Of a stretch of DNA of 64,000 bases, positions 46,501 to 62,700 are shown one piece after another. The notes under the pieces were generated by a model that did no database searches, was not told where the DNA came from, and saw nothing but the letters and a program-made list of their open reading frames with translations. The DNA lies in NCBI RefSeq assembly GCF_023278565.1, contig NC_064678.1:3968001-4032000 (forward strand), read 5' to 3'. The translations under genes were made by a program, and so were the position numbers. Position 1 is the stretch's first letter. Each line of letters starts with the position of its first letter. This stretch comes from Colletotrichum lupini (lineage: Eukaryota > Ascomycota > Sordariomycetes > Glomerellales > Glomerellaceae).

Positions 46501-49500
46501 TTGGGGTTAGAGTTGTTGCAAGTACTTCCTAGCGACATCGAACGAACCATAGCGGGAACCCCATCCCCCGAAGAGTTGAGACGCACTTGGCATTGAGCGA
46601 GATGGAGGGCATCAGCAGGAGGACAAAAGCAGAAAGCTTCTCCGCATCGATCGGCATGGTCTCCGCTCCCCTTCGACCGGAGGCTCTTGGTGGAATGTTC
46701 TCCAATTCTTCTCGACATTGTGATGTGATGGTTTGGGTGACGAAGGCAGTAGCGGAGGCGCAGACGTGCCTGTGCCTGTGCTATCCCCTCCAAGATCTCT
46801 GGTCCCGAGCCGCCCCCCCTTGCGGGAGAGAATGCTGGCGAGCCGGGATCATCGCCATGCATTGACCATATCTAGTTGCCATGTGGTGCGATCCTTTCGT
46901 GCAGACACGCAGACTGGCAAACTCGCTACCTGGCACCGAATATGTAGAGCTATGAGCTAAGATAGACGAGCGGATGGTTGATAAGAGGAAAGTTATTGGT
47001 CGAAGGTAGAGTGAGCAGACATAAGCTGCGCTCTTATGGCTGTGTTAGGTCGGATCGGAGGGCGGGTGAGATTCCATTTCTATGCGGGATGGGTGGCCAG
47101 AGTAGCAACTCGCCGTCTAGACCGATACAATGCATTCGCCCTTTTGTTATAAGGAAGGGATGAGACGGGCGTAGAGCTGTTTACTTGGTCCTAATCTGTG
47201 GCAAGCATCCGCAATGTTGTTACTATCGGGCGTTGATATGTTGCAGCGATAATGATGAGACGACGGTCCACCGTGGCCGGTTTCTTCACGGCGCTTCTCT
47301 ACGGCTTTGGTACCCAGGATGCCAAGGCCCTGGAATCCATAGATGCAAGTGCCTATCGATGTTATCTCGCAAGGTAAGCGCAAGACGGGTTTGAACGTCC
47401 CAATCGAGGAGCTGCGAAGCTATCCTCGGCACGGCAAGAAGAACATTCATCCCAATTTTCTCAAGTCTAGGTCGATCTCTAAATGTCCTTCCTAATGTGC
47501 AACTGTCTGACAAGGCTCACCGCCCGTAGTAACGACGGAAGGTTCGCTCGTCATCGGTCAGTAATCAGCACGAGCCAGGGAGGAAGGCATGGTCTTGGAG
47601 CATCTCATGCTGTCCGATATGAGTGAGGGCCATGTTAGTGTGTCTTCGCGCGGAAAGAAGTGAGACATTCTGTTCGAGGACTCGTCTAATCTGCAGCAAC
47701 GAAACAACTAGTCCGTCGACCCAGCTTGGTAACTGACAAGTAGACAAGACACCATCAGCAGAATGGACATAGGCAGAGGCAACGTCCCAGGATAGCCAGT
47801 ATCAAGTGTGGATTCTGTCGTACTTATTCCGTACAGACCATCTACATCCGTATCCGTACTTACCTCGAGGCATGTCACCTGCCAACTGGGTCACCGTGGT
47901 CTAGCCGTTCTATTCACATACTACGGATACATCACCCTTGCATGCCATTGCTTTTCTTTTGCAGCTCTCCGAAGTTCGAACGGTAGCCCGCCTACGATGT
48001 GTCTCCGACCCGCGGCTTGCCTCGATTGAGGCAGTCTAGGCAAGGATCCTATTTCGTCTCATCTTTTTTTCACCTCGCAGGCCCCCCATGATCCATACCC
48101 CTTTTCAGCAGACATGCAGACAACAAATCATACCGCTTTTCTGAAGCTGGGGGCCAATCGCCACCAGCTCAGAAAAGGGAATCTTTACGAACGGGTAGCA
48201 TGCATGGTCTGGGCAGTGGACATGTCTGTCGTACCGTAAGCGGTACTTCTTCACACCCAGCTTCGTCCGCGGCATAGAGTACGGAGTACCGTAGTCATGC
48301 TTAAACGGTGGAGGACCGGCACGATGTCAAATCGAACCTCTAGTGCCGCCTGGCAGGCTATGGCGTCTTTCGGTATTTTGCCTTCTTTTTCTTTTTCCTG
48401 CTACTTTCCTTATTCCCATCGATCCGTTCGAGATCTGACACATACATTACATGGGCATGTTTGGCGGACCGGCCCTTGATCTCGGTGAAAGAGCTGCCAA
48501 GCGAACGTCATCTCACGGGGCTGAAATGACACTTGTGGTTGATTTGCTCATGTACTGCATTATAAATGAGTTGTTAGTTAATCTGTCAAGTGTCAGTGTC
48601 AAACGTCAGAAGCAGCAGAGTCATGCCTGGGCTCGTGTGAAGCCATGTCGAAGATGAAGAAGAAATGACATGTTGCAGGCTCGACAAGGCTGCGCCAAGG
48701 ACACCCCTACGGCTGGATTGATTAGATGGCCCGATCTTGGCGGTCCGGTGAGTGCCGGCTTAACCAACGGGGTCCGACACAGTGGTCTGGCACCAGGTGT
48801 GATTACCCAGGACAGGGGAGTCCATCACTTTCCCGTGTCCCTTTTCCGCCCGTGCGAGAGGGTTGTTGAATATCCGCTTTTTCGTATAACAAACTACAAA
48901 GCCAGGGCCTCACGGGGCGGTCTGCCGGGACTGAGTGCTTCTGTCCTTCAATGGACAAGGCAGAAGTGAAGCCGGTTGGCAACGGCAAGTCGGGGATCCG
49001 GGCTTTAGAAAGGCCCTGGCATTGGCAATGTTCACCCATCCAACAAGTCGCCGATCTGATCTACATACCTACAGGCCTACAGGCTATCGGGACATGACGA
49101 GAATGCATTGCCAGGCACCTTGTTGCTTGAACGCTCATGTTCGTCTTAAGATACAGTGGCCGTCGATCCAAACAAGCCCCGTCTCAGCTTCTTGGAGAAC
49201 GGTTGGCCTTGTCTTCCACTCGTCGTTTCTTTTGTAGATTAGCTACCGTATCCGTCCGGTACTTGAAAAGGCACCGATAGATACCTGCTCCGGGGAAATG
49301 CATGCATGGGCCATGTATGTAATTTGGATCAAGTACCGGCCTCACCAGGTGCCGCCTGGGTCGATGAGACGCCCATCAACCGGGCTTTTACTGCGTCAGT
49401 GCATGGCTTTCGCACGTCCCCTTGGACTTTGGAAGGGGACGTGGTGGGCAGTGGTAGCAGTACAGGGGGGCTCTTGGGTCCCATTCCAACTGGGAAGGGT

Positions 49501-52500
49501 ATCAGATGTTTGCGGAAGGTCGATAGCGAAGCTCATGGCATTCTAGCTTAATAGGACCAAGATCAGACTTTTATATGGGTTGAAACTGGATTATGGTGGA
49601 TTAAACCAAGACAATTCTAGCTGTCGTGATGAATGAGGCCGAGAACGCCCCCTGCCAGCGGCGAGTCTAGATGATCGAGGGCATGGTTGTCAAGAGTCCA
49701 AGACTGGAATCTGGCGCCCACGTGTTGATTAATTCGTGAGACGCCGCTCCCCACCGGGCATACCTACTCAGGACTGTGACGGAGGGTTACAGCTCTGATG
49801 GACAGAGGTTAGATTGCTCGGCTGCTACCCCAAGGCATGAGGGACAAAAAGGTTAATGAATGAGGTGTGGATAGATGTTTTCGAGAAACGACCCATCTTT
49901 ACGAGTTTGTGGTGAGTTGCAGAGTCATGTCCTTATTGCACTTCGGGCGGAACGGGTGTTGCGTGCCTTAGGGTTTGTCGGCCGCGGTGGAGAGTTACTA
50001 CGCGCTGTATGCCGTGTAAGGCAAGGCAAGGTGCTCTCAGTGACCAGACTCCTAGCCTGAGAGGCCAGCACCCGCTCTCATTCAAAAGTCTGGGACCAGG
50101 GCATGTCCATGATGCCATTGTTGAGGCCATGGAGAGAGTGAGAGCATTGGGCTCCGTACCGGTCAGCAAATATCGGGCAAGTTCTGAATTGTTGTTAGTT
50201 AGTGTGATTGGCATACCTACGTCTGGATGAGGCCTATGGGGAATACTGTGTATGGCAGGACTGCGGAACCACCCAGAGTCCCTTGATCACCTCGGGTCTG
50301 TCCAGTTGCGGGAAAGGAGGGGTGACCTGGGGCTGACCAGTCCCGCCGAGGATGCGACTGTACAGGACAGGGACGGGTCGGGTTCTGCCCAGGTCAGTGT
50401 GTCGGTAACCTCTGGCGAGGGTCGCCGGGACTTTGCGTCCAACATGCATGGGCCAGTTGAGACTTGAAGTTGACATCAACGGACTGTGTAGGGTCACGAA
50501 CCCATCTCCATCCACCCTGCTGTCATATTCAATGCTCAAGGTCGATGAGGGCCTTGCTTCTCTTTACTACACCAGTCCCTAGTTTCTGTACGGGCACCGC
50601 CTCCATCATCTTTGGTACGTAGAAAGATTCGATCAGGGAAGCAGCTTGCGTAAAGCAACGAGTTGGCAATATCAACGCGGCTAGTTGGGTACAAGAGTGC
50701 TGCTCGGGCAGGTGCTGCGGCCAACCGCTGACTCGGGATTATCGAACTTGTCGTTCACCATATATTAACTGCTCGAGCATGTCTGTGATCCGACTCTCAT
50801 CTTGCATGATGCCAGCCGCTCTCTATTGTAAGGGGGTATGTACGTGGTGCGGCAGGCAACGGCTACGGCAACAAGACAGCGCAGTTTCAACCTCATTTAT
50901 CAGTTTTCTGAGGGCCAAACCGCAAATGTGACGGACTGATTGACCCAGGTGCGGAAGATGTGTACGGATACATTGCCGGTTCAAGGCCAATTTTTTCTTT
51001 ATACCTCCACTCTGAAATCCGAGACGTCCTTCTCGAGGCACGCTGGCGTACAGCATCTTTTCAAAACCAGAGACAACACGGTCCACCATCGCCAAACTCG
51101 GGTGTTGCATCACAGATGCCATCTTACATCACTAGGTCCCGTGGTTCCTCCCATGTTCTGTTTTGCTTTTCTTTGGGCTTGGCATATGCCATGGCCGCAA
51201 ACTTCCAAGTCGTCTTGACCTACGAATACAATCGTTCGTCTTGCTGCACCGAGGTGGTTCGGACGATTCACACCCACCACAGATAACGAACCGGAAATAC
51301 CGGCTGTCTCTCGCTCTATTTTCTGTCCGGTAAACGAACGTTGCCGTGTTGTGCGGTAGAGCGGCTCCCTCTTTCATCTTGACTCTCAGGCGCACAATTC
51401 CATGACCGACTTTGACGACAACCAACCAAAGATAGAGTACATGTCCTGTCCTCAGGCACTTTCCGAATAGTCTGATTGTCTGACATCTGACCCCTACCGA
51501 CAGAAAGCGGTATCCTGCTGTGCGTCTCCCATCTGGGTCCATCTGAGCGAGGCGACCTGTCCATCTTGCATCCCCCTCCTCATTTTAGAGCGCGCTACAG
51601 CTGTGTGCTGCAGTGACGGCACGCGCTGCACCTGCTCACAAGCTCACTTCTTTTTCATCTCCAAAAAACCCCACACATCCCATCCAGCTCCAACCCTTGC
51701 CAGCCATCCATCGAGTACCATCCTCGTCTCCCATGCTCATCTTCCTCCCCCATCATATATGTAGGCATGTAGGTATCCCCGGGTCGTGTGAGAGGAGAAG
51801 AAACAACGGCAGCGCCACAAAGCAGGTACATCACAGTTTGTTAGCCACGCGAGTCTGCAGCAGCCCGTCTCGAAGGGGGAGGTCGCTCGGGCGCCTCGCA
51901 GGTTCTTGTCCAATGTCCATAGTTCGTCTGACCAGTCAGCGCTGACAGACTATCACGGATTATACAGACGAAGCAGAGCTAATCGGCGTGTGTTGTTGAA
52001 ATTGATGTATCACGACACGGCACGGCATGATGAGACTTGTTCTATGTACAGAAAGAAGGATGAAGGCAGCGGCGGCCTGCATCTGCCTTGTCCCTGTCCG
52101 GCTCTGGTTTTTTTGTTTTTTGCCTTTCGCCACGAGTCGTTCATTAACTTTACCCAGGGTCTTTTGAAAATTGCTCTGGACATTCCTCTACATTTTCTCG
52201 CCTCGACTCATTGCGCACTCTCAACACTATCACGGCAGCTTTCTCTACCGTAACAACGCCGCCTGAATTCATTGTGTGATTCGGTATCGGGCCATGTACG
52301 CCGGACGTCGAAGAAGTCACCACACGACAGACGACGGGGGAGGGAGGGAGAAGATGAAGTATCATTAGACATCAATAGCTACCCATCGGCTGGGAAGACA
52401 TCTGAGCAATTCTCACCATGTACTTCGCCTGTACGGATACACCGCACACCATAGAAGGCCTGGATGAAAGTACCGGGCCAGGTACTCCGGGATGGCCATT

Positions 52501-53729
52501 CGCAGTGCCGCTTTGCGAATTACAGAGCGGATACCCGTCTTTTGATGACTGGGTCTCTCGTCCGGGGCACAGCGAAGGAAAAGAAGGAAAACGAGACAAG
52601 GGACGGCGGGCGTCATCCCAGTCTGCCAGCACCAGCCCGGCTCCCCAGTCACATCGAGGCCTTGGACAGAACAAGACAAGCCTCTGTGATCAAACCGCCC
52701 CTACCCCGGCCTCCACGCTACCGAAGCAGCAACCTGCCTTGCCCCATCTTTCCCCAACATCGTGCCCCCCTCTTCAGACTTGCTCCGAGTGCCTCCTCTT
52801 GCAGTCTCACTCCGTGGTGCCTCTAGGTAGTCTCTCCTCTCCCTCTGTGCCTCTCTCTCCGCGGCACCTTCGTTCTTCCCTCGGTCCTTGCTTTGGGCCT
52901 ACTTCTCCTCCTCTTCCCCAAGCTACTACCTGCCAACTGCCAACCTATCCGTACGGATACACTACGTATCCCTCTCCTCACGCGCTCACACATCCACACT
53001 ATACCTAAGGTGTTCTCTCTGCCAGACTTTGCGAGGTGATCCAAGCCCGGACAGCAGACATCCTCGAATCTCTCTAGAGCCCAGTGTCCACTGCTACCAC
53101 CCCGGCTCGCCTTCTTCTCTTTTTTTCTGCCCCCTTCGTGCAACATCCCCTTCTCCTCTGCCTTGATTGGACTTGAGCTCCTTGTCAATCTCCTCCCCCT
53201 GGTTCTGTAACCGTTCCTTTTTGATCCCCTGCTGCTTGTGCTTGATGCATCCGAACTGTTTTCCACGCAAGAATAACGAGAGACGAACACACCCTAGTCG
53301 GCTGCACTAGCCACCTCCACATGTCTACTCCCTCCTAGACGACTGCTGGGGGGAAAGACAGTCATCATTTTACCTACTAGGCCCGGCCTGGCAACCTCTT
53401 TGCCTTTCTTTACTTCATAACTTCACCAGTCCCCGACCCTGTCCCGTTAGCTCGGCCTCTTGTCTGGTCTCTGTGCTTCTGCACTTCATCGTGAGCCTCT
53501 CAACTCAGCTCATTTGCTTCCCGACAGCCCAGCTAGACGACTGCCAGGCCCTTCTAAAGCCACCTCGATATGACCTGATCAACAACAGCTTTGCCCTCCA
53601 ACCGGCCTACGCTAGCTATTCGGCTTGCTGAAAACAGCTGAATTTCATTCACCCCACATCTACCGGCGCCGCTCCGAACCATTCGACGACCATAGATTAC
53701 TTTTTACAACTACCGGCCCAATCTTTTGG
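40593..53729. other. 13.1 kb gene-free block upstream of the Zn2Cys6 gene
   Basis: No supportable protein gene in either strand over 13.1 kb. Composition is mixed, not strongly AT-rich, and I see no long direct or inverted repeats. TACGGATAC-type elements lie at 47850-47858, 47921-47930, 48280-48288, about 52433-52441 and 52946-52960. The right 1.1 kb (about 52650-53729) is C/T-rich and probably the promoter and leader of the regulator gene. A tRNA-like A-box sequence at about 45150 lacks a partner B box. Confidence 0.55.
52946..52959. repeat. 14-bp perfect palindrome TATCCGTACGGATA
   Basis: Two TACGGATA-type elements meet head to head to make a perfect palindrome, 770 nt upstream of the Zn2Cys6 gene ATG. 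Fungal binuclear cluster proteins often bind paired inverted CGG triplets, and here CCG and CGG sit in inverted orientation. Confidence 0.6.
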
Positions 53730-56754
<3,025 letters not shown>

Positions 56755-59700
56755 GATTTTGTACGATTCAATGGTTTCATGTGGTTCCGACTTCTCAGTC
56801 AATGGCCGCGGTCATTCGTCCCGCACTACGATATCTCCTCATTTGAACGCGAATTTTCTTTTGGACATTGGGGTCAACATTCAGGGGCAAAGGTCATCAT
56901 TTTAGAGATTTGGAAACAAAAAACAAAAGGCTCATGAGGATGGAAACGGCACTTCTGGGGGAGCTCTTGACGAAGGAATGATCTAGCATGCGTGGGAGTT
57001 TGGATCAGTTGTTTACTCGGGGGACGTGTAAGATGAATAATAGGCACGCAGAGTCCGATGCCTTTCTGGCTAAGAGTTTCTCTACTGAAAGAGAGAGTCT
57101 GCTGTTTCTAAAAGTAGGAGAGGGTTTGCCATTCTTGTTGGCAACTCAAAGGCCCTGTTGTGGCCCGCTTAGGCGTTTTGAGCCTTTTAGAGTTCGAGAC
57201 TCGTCCAAGCATACGCTTATCAGAGCTTGTCACAAACAATTCAAACAAATTTACCAAAATTATCACAACTTCCGACATGGACTATCCAGCGTTTGACATC
57301 ATTTATTTGCCGTACACCCTGAGGAATCAAATACCGACATGGCGCCGTTCTACGCCGTATGAACGCATCGGTATGATCCGATCGGACACCTGAGTTCCCG
57401 AACCACGGTTACCGCAAGTATGGCACTATTCCCCGAGATATCTTTTCTACGGCATCTACATTGCCAAGATTACGGATGTTGGTTCACGCATGGAGATGAA
57501 CATCGCCAAGGGATTATGCGTGACTAGCTACCTTCGCTAACTCGAGAAGCAGTATCTACAGAAAGACATGCTGACTGTTGCTTGTATCTTGGCAGTTGTT
57601 CACTGTACAGGAAGCAACGGCCCTGTCCCTGATCTGAGAAACTAAGGCTTGGGATCTTGGGGCTAGTCCGGGGAAAGGGCTGTGCCGCGTGGTATAGATT
57701 CTAGTTGAGCCTCGGTCACCAAACACCGAGGTGCGTCGCTAACCCCATCCTTCCCAGTAAATGTGGCGCATGGCGGGGGAAGAACGAAAAGGAATGAGGG
57801 GAAATTGAGGGGAAGGCGAGGAGGTGTGGTCTCGTGTCGTCAGTGCTAGGTGAGAGGATGTACTCTTGTGTAACGGGTCAGATCAGCGAGAGCTTTCGAT
57901 GCTTGTTGCCTTGTTGTAGACAAGCCACAGCCAAGCCCAAGCCAGCCTCGGTATTTGGCAGGCGGGACGGAACGTGTTTCGAGAGAAAGAAGGATGAATG
58001 GCACAGTCTGCGCCTTCATTTGCAGATCAGGGTTTCTTCTTTCCCTTTTTGCGTTGGGGAAGAAGAGGGTGTGTAGGGACGGTGCATGCGGCTCCGTGGT
58101 TACATGGCTCCTCGATTGAAGTGGATGGAAGGAAGGGGATGGCAGGGCAAATTGGCACAACGAATGAGACATAATCGGGGCCCTTCTGTGTGATTTTCTG
58201 TCTGTCTTTCTCTTCTGGTCACGGAGCACCGGGCCGTCGCATCTGAGGCCCTCAAAGTGGAAGGAAGGGAAGAAGCGACAGCGGCAGCGGCGGCGGCGGT
58301 GACGAGAGCGGAGAAGGGAAGGGGGGGGATATAACACGGCTTTTTTATGGATGGTATGGGGTTTGGTAATGAGGTGGTATTGAGGTTGGGGTTAAGGACC
58401 ACCCGGACGTGACCGGGAGTGCGGATACTCCGTACCTACATTCGAGAACGAGGTGGGATTGGCAGTGATCAGGGATCTGGGGCTTCTCAGGTGAGGTCAG
58501 CAAGAGGTGCCGTTGGGCCAGGCGAGGTAGTATTCGTGCTAAAGCGAGAACGAGGGGGAAAGCTGCAAGATAATAATGCGGGGAAGAGAAATAGAAGAAG
58601 AAACAATGGTTCCAAGACGGCTTCGTTCTCTGTTGGGTTTAGCGCTCGTGACTGGGATGTCTGTTCAGCTGAGAGGGTGAGGAGGCATTTGAAGGGTGCT
58701 TTGATATGATGATCGTCTTATAGAAGGATCGATAGGATGAAGCATTAAGGTCGCAGGTGTGTTGCTTAGCGAGGGCCAGCCAGCGTACCGGAGAAATATA
58801 GAATCGGAAGGGTGGAAAAGGACATCGCTGACGGCTGGTGGTCGTAGTGTGGTTGATGTTGGTTTTCCGTGGGTTGAGTAACCTCCGGAGGTTGGGCGGG
58901 AGGTATCACCCGCATGATCGGCAGCGCGCCTCGCGCATGATGGGTAAGGCGACCCCTTTTGCTGAGAAGGGCTTGAGGATGTTGGTTCCGGAGGTTGTTC
59001 ATCCTTTGGAATGCCCGGGATTGAAGGTTGTACGACGTGATGCTACATTGTGGGGTTTGCGGGGGAAAGCTACAGTCGGAAGGGGAATAATATGGATTTG
59101 GGTGAGGTTGATTGGGATATTAGGTGGCGACGAGGTGTCTGTCGTGATGTGATAGCACTAATTGGTTGATAGTTCGTTGCTTGGTGTGGCAGATACTATA
59201 GTTGGTGACCGTACCTAGAGTGTTCTAGGCCCTGGTTGTAAGATTCCAGTAAATTGTCCGAGACTTGACAGCTTGACGTACTCTAGAGATCCTATAGAAG
59301 ACTGCTTGAACGTTATGCCGCTGATACGCGATGTTAGAATGGCTCTCGTATCTCTGGTAAGGAGAGGAGGATTCATAGCCAATGGTCGTTCCTTGATTCG
59401 GTCCTATAGAAGAGAGAACCACGACCATATTGGAGAGTCAAGAGCCGTGGTTTCCCGGAAGAGGGAAATTTCGCCCTCTTCTGCATCTCTCAACTGAACA
59501 AGCTCCCAGAGTTGCTCAGTTGATGGAGGAGCATGGTCATATAAGTGAGAGTCTATTGACAACTCGACTTGAATACTTTGGTCTTCCCGCAGATTTGCGC
59601 AGCGTTCTTGAGACGCAGCTGGAAAAATTTCCTTACTCAGGCACACTGCTCTTTTCAAGTTAGATGGGCCAATCGCTTGGATTTGATTTAAACCTTAGGA

Positions 59701-62700
59701 CGTTGAAGATTGGTTACAAGAGACCAAGCATGGGCTTTATTGTGGCACAGTTGTGCACTTTCGTCGTGAATGAGGTTATATAAGGTAGTTTAGACAGGTA
59801 GTATAGATCGGTTGCGGGAGGCCCCTCTAGTTGCAAAGTCAACTGAAAGGTACTTGCTGCTTGATGAGTCACGCTGCGGTATCCCGTAATTTCAATCGTA
59901 CTGTGAAGAGATGATTGTACCACTTTCCGCTAGGCTGCGTCTAGTATGCTGAAATTGCCGAAGTGACACTTGTACCATGGAGGCTTCCAGCTTTGCATTG
60001 ACAAAACCGGGAGTGAGAATAGAAGTCAGACACTCAAGAGCAGAACTGAAGCGGTTTTAGACCCTATCACATTCCGGCGAATGTGATGTTAGCCAGTTGA
60101 GCTAGTTCGGTATGTCTTGATTGTACGACATCAAAGATTCCAGCAAGTGTTTCGGAGAGCAGCAACTTAGGTAGCACACACGACAAAGATACCTAAGCAA
60201 CGTGAATAAGTCGACTGCCGCCTTGCGTTACATGTTGGAACGTTCGTTGACTCTTCTGCACTGCACCCAGATACCTGCCCGTATCTCATGTCTATCCACG
60301 CAACTCATCCACTGTCCTTGGAGAACGAAGAGCATAGTTCATCAGGAGGCAGGGCTTTGAAAAATTTGTGGCGTACAGAGGTCACTAGCTACCGGTACGT
60401 CCACTCTCGCTATTGTATTCATCTTTCTGTTGGATTCATAGTCTGACTCCTACTGAGATCATGTCAAGCCTTAAACCATGACTTGATGGCCTACAAAATC
60501 TACCTCGACTCAGCAGCAAGGGAGCTGCCGCACTAAGCTTGCCTATCAAGAAGGCTCATACGGCGCGCGCCTCTCGAACACGGCAAGGAAGGCAAGAGCA
60601 GTCAGGTATGTCGCGGTTGAGGGCTTCCTGTGGTCAATATGGTCAAGGTCACTTACTTACTTTCATGTACCTAACGATGAAGCCATTCCTACTTATAGAG
60701 ACACGGGCGGTTTGCTTTAGCAATTGGATAATGAAGAATAGATGAGCTTCCGGGTAAGAGCACAAACCGAGTTGAAGTGGCACAGTGCGTTACCCCCTTG
60801 GCGTGGCTCGAGAGTCCAAGTATCCGAGGCCCAGCTTCAAGTGCACAACGATGAACAGCAAGTCCATCTTGAGCATTCATCGGGATATGAACAGCACAAC
60901 GTTAGACCTCACTAGCTACAACATACTCATCCAAGAGAGATATCTCACCAGAGCCTTATACGGAGGCTGGACTGGCATTGCGGCTCTCGACCCGGTCTGG
61001 GTATGGGTAGCCGATGCCTCTCCTATTCGTGGCGAGGATGAGATTCATCAAGTTCTCTAGTGACGAAAGAAAGGTGCCAATCTCCTTGAGATCCACACTC
61101 AATTCTACGTGGCATTGGACCAGGTGAAGGAGATATGAACACCTCTGACCAAGCTTGCTTCACATGAGAACTGTGATCAACCTCCTGTCCTCCAAAGATT
61201 AGCAGGACCTATGTGAGTCAGTCTCAAACTAAATAGAATCAGAAAAGACGGCGTGAATATACTGAATTTATCCACCATATCTGACATTCAGAACCTACAA
61301 CCTCACGAAAGGCGTTCAACTCACACGTTCCCATTCCAAATAGTCCCACTCACATTGTCCAGCAAGCCCAGCCTCATTTTCTAAAAGCATTCCTGACGTC
61401 TTGGATGGCAAAGCTTTCGGCGAAATGAAACGTCACAACTTTTGCTAACTATTTAGGAAAATAAACTCTGTCATGTAATAAGTGATAACATCTCGGGACT
61501 GGAAGACTCTTCTGCTTGATATGCAAGACCGAGGAAGAATCGTCCAACATCATTTCGACTTAGATACGGTAACAGGTGACTAATGTACCACATCTTAAGC
61601 CTAGCCTCAGTCGAGAAATATCAACACACTCCTGTTTACAGTCAATCACACGTAACCGAGAATGGCTATAGCAGTGTCTCGGAAACGGGAAACAGGAAGG
61701 TCTGCCATCATACAGGTAATGAGAAAGCGAGGGTATGCCAAACTGCTGCCAAGCAAATGTTAGATCCCAGCGTTACGATCCGCACCTTTTGATCAAGGCA
61801 GACAACTGATAAAGATACTTTATTTGAAGGAAACGGCAGACGGAGAGAAAGAGACTGGTAGTTCTTCCCCCTCGGCGTGCCCATATACATCATCCTCAGA
61901 ATATGTACCTAGCACGAGCACACGAAGCTGAGATATCAAAAGTAGAGCCCCTTCGCCAAGTCGTCGTGAATACCTCCGCCCTGGTCTCGCGGCCGGCAGT
62001 CTTGTAGAAGCCACGCGCCCGTATTCTCAGCTCACTGTAACCATTCCAAACGCCATCTCCCTACCTTGACACGACGCGAACAGAGCACCAACCTGTTTGC
62101 GGCACGACTTTCCTATAGCAGAAACATTCGTCGCCGCCAACCCAGGAGACAAAAGGATCTTTGACTCGCAAGCTCAGGCAGGACAAGCTTCTGCCTATAG
62201 GCTGTTCCGAGAAGTTAGCGGGCGATGCTGCCACAAGTTGACACTCCGTAGGTCGATAGTTACCGTAGGGCTGAAGCTGACTCTGGATGTGCCACTCTCT
62301 CAACCGAATAGTGTTCGCAGTCACATATAACACGCGTGCGAGCGAAACACGGTAGACAGAGGTCAAAACATCGAAGCTGACTCGACGATTCACGGGGGTT
62401 GACACCTCAGACTTGCCCATTGGGTGCTTGTAAGTTGCGGGTTGGCTCCCGAAACCTTGTTTGGTTGTATAGGGATGAATAGCCGCGATCACGAGTTAGA
62501 TGAAGTCGGCTAGATGCAGTTGCGAAGCTCAGACTTGATGGCAGTAAAGCATGTGGCCGGGTAGTCTGAGAGCATATGAGGGACGTCCTGTCCAAGATAG
62601 GCTGGATATGTGATTGTGATGAGTCCGTCCTTATGGTGCCCACGAATAACTCCGCCCTATATGTGAGACGGAAGATCACGATCACCTTTGCTTGATATAC

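Noticed and set aside
52418..53008. 196-codon Pro/Ser-rich frame upstream of the Zn2Cys6 gene
   Set aside because: It falls in a C/T-rich promoter or leader region and has no recognisable fold; the composition explains its openness.
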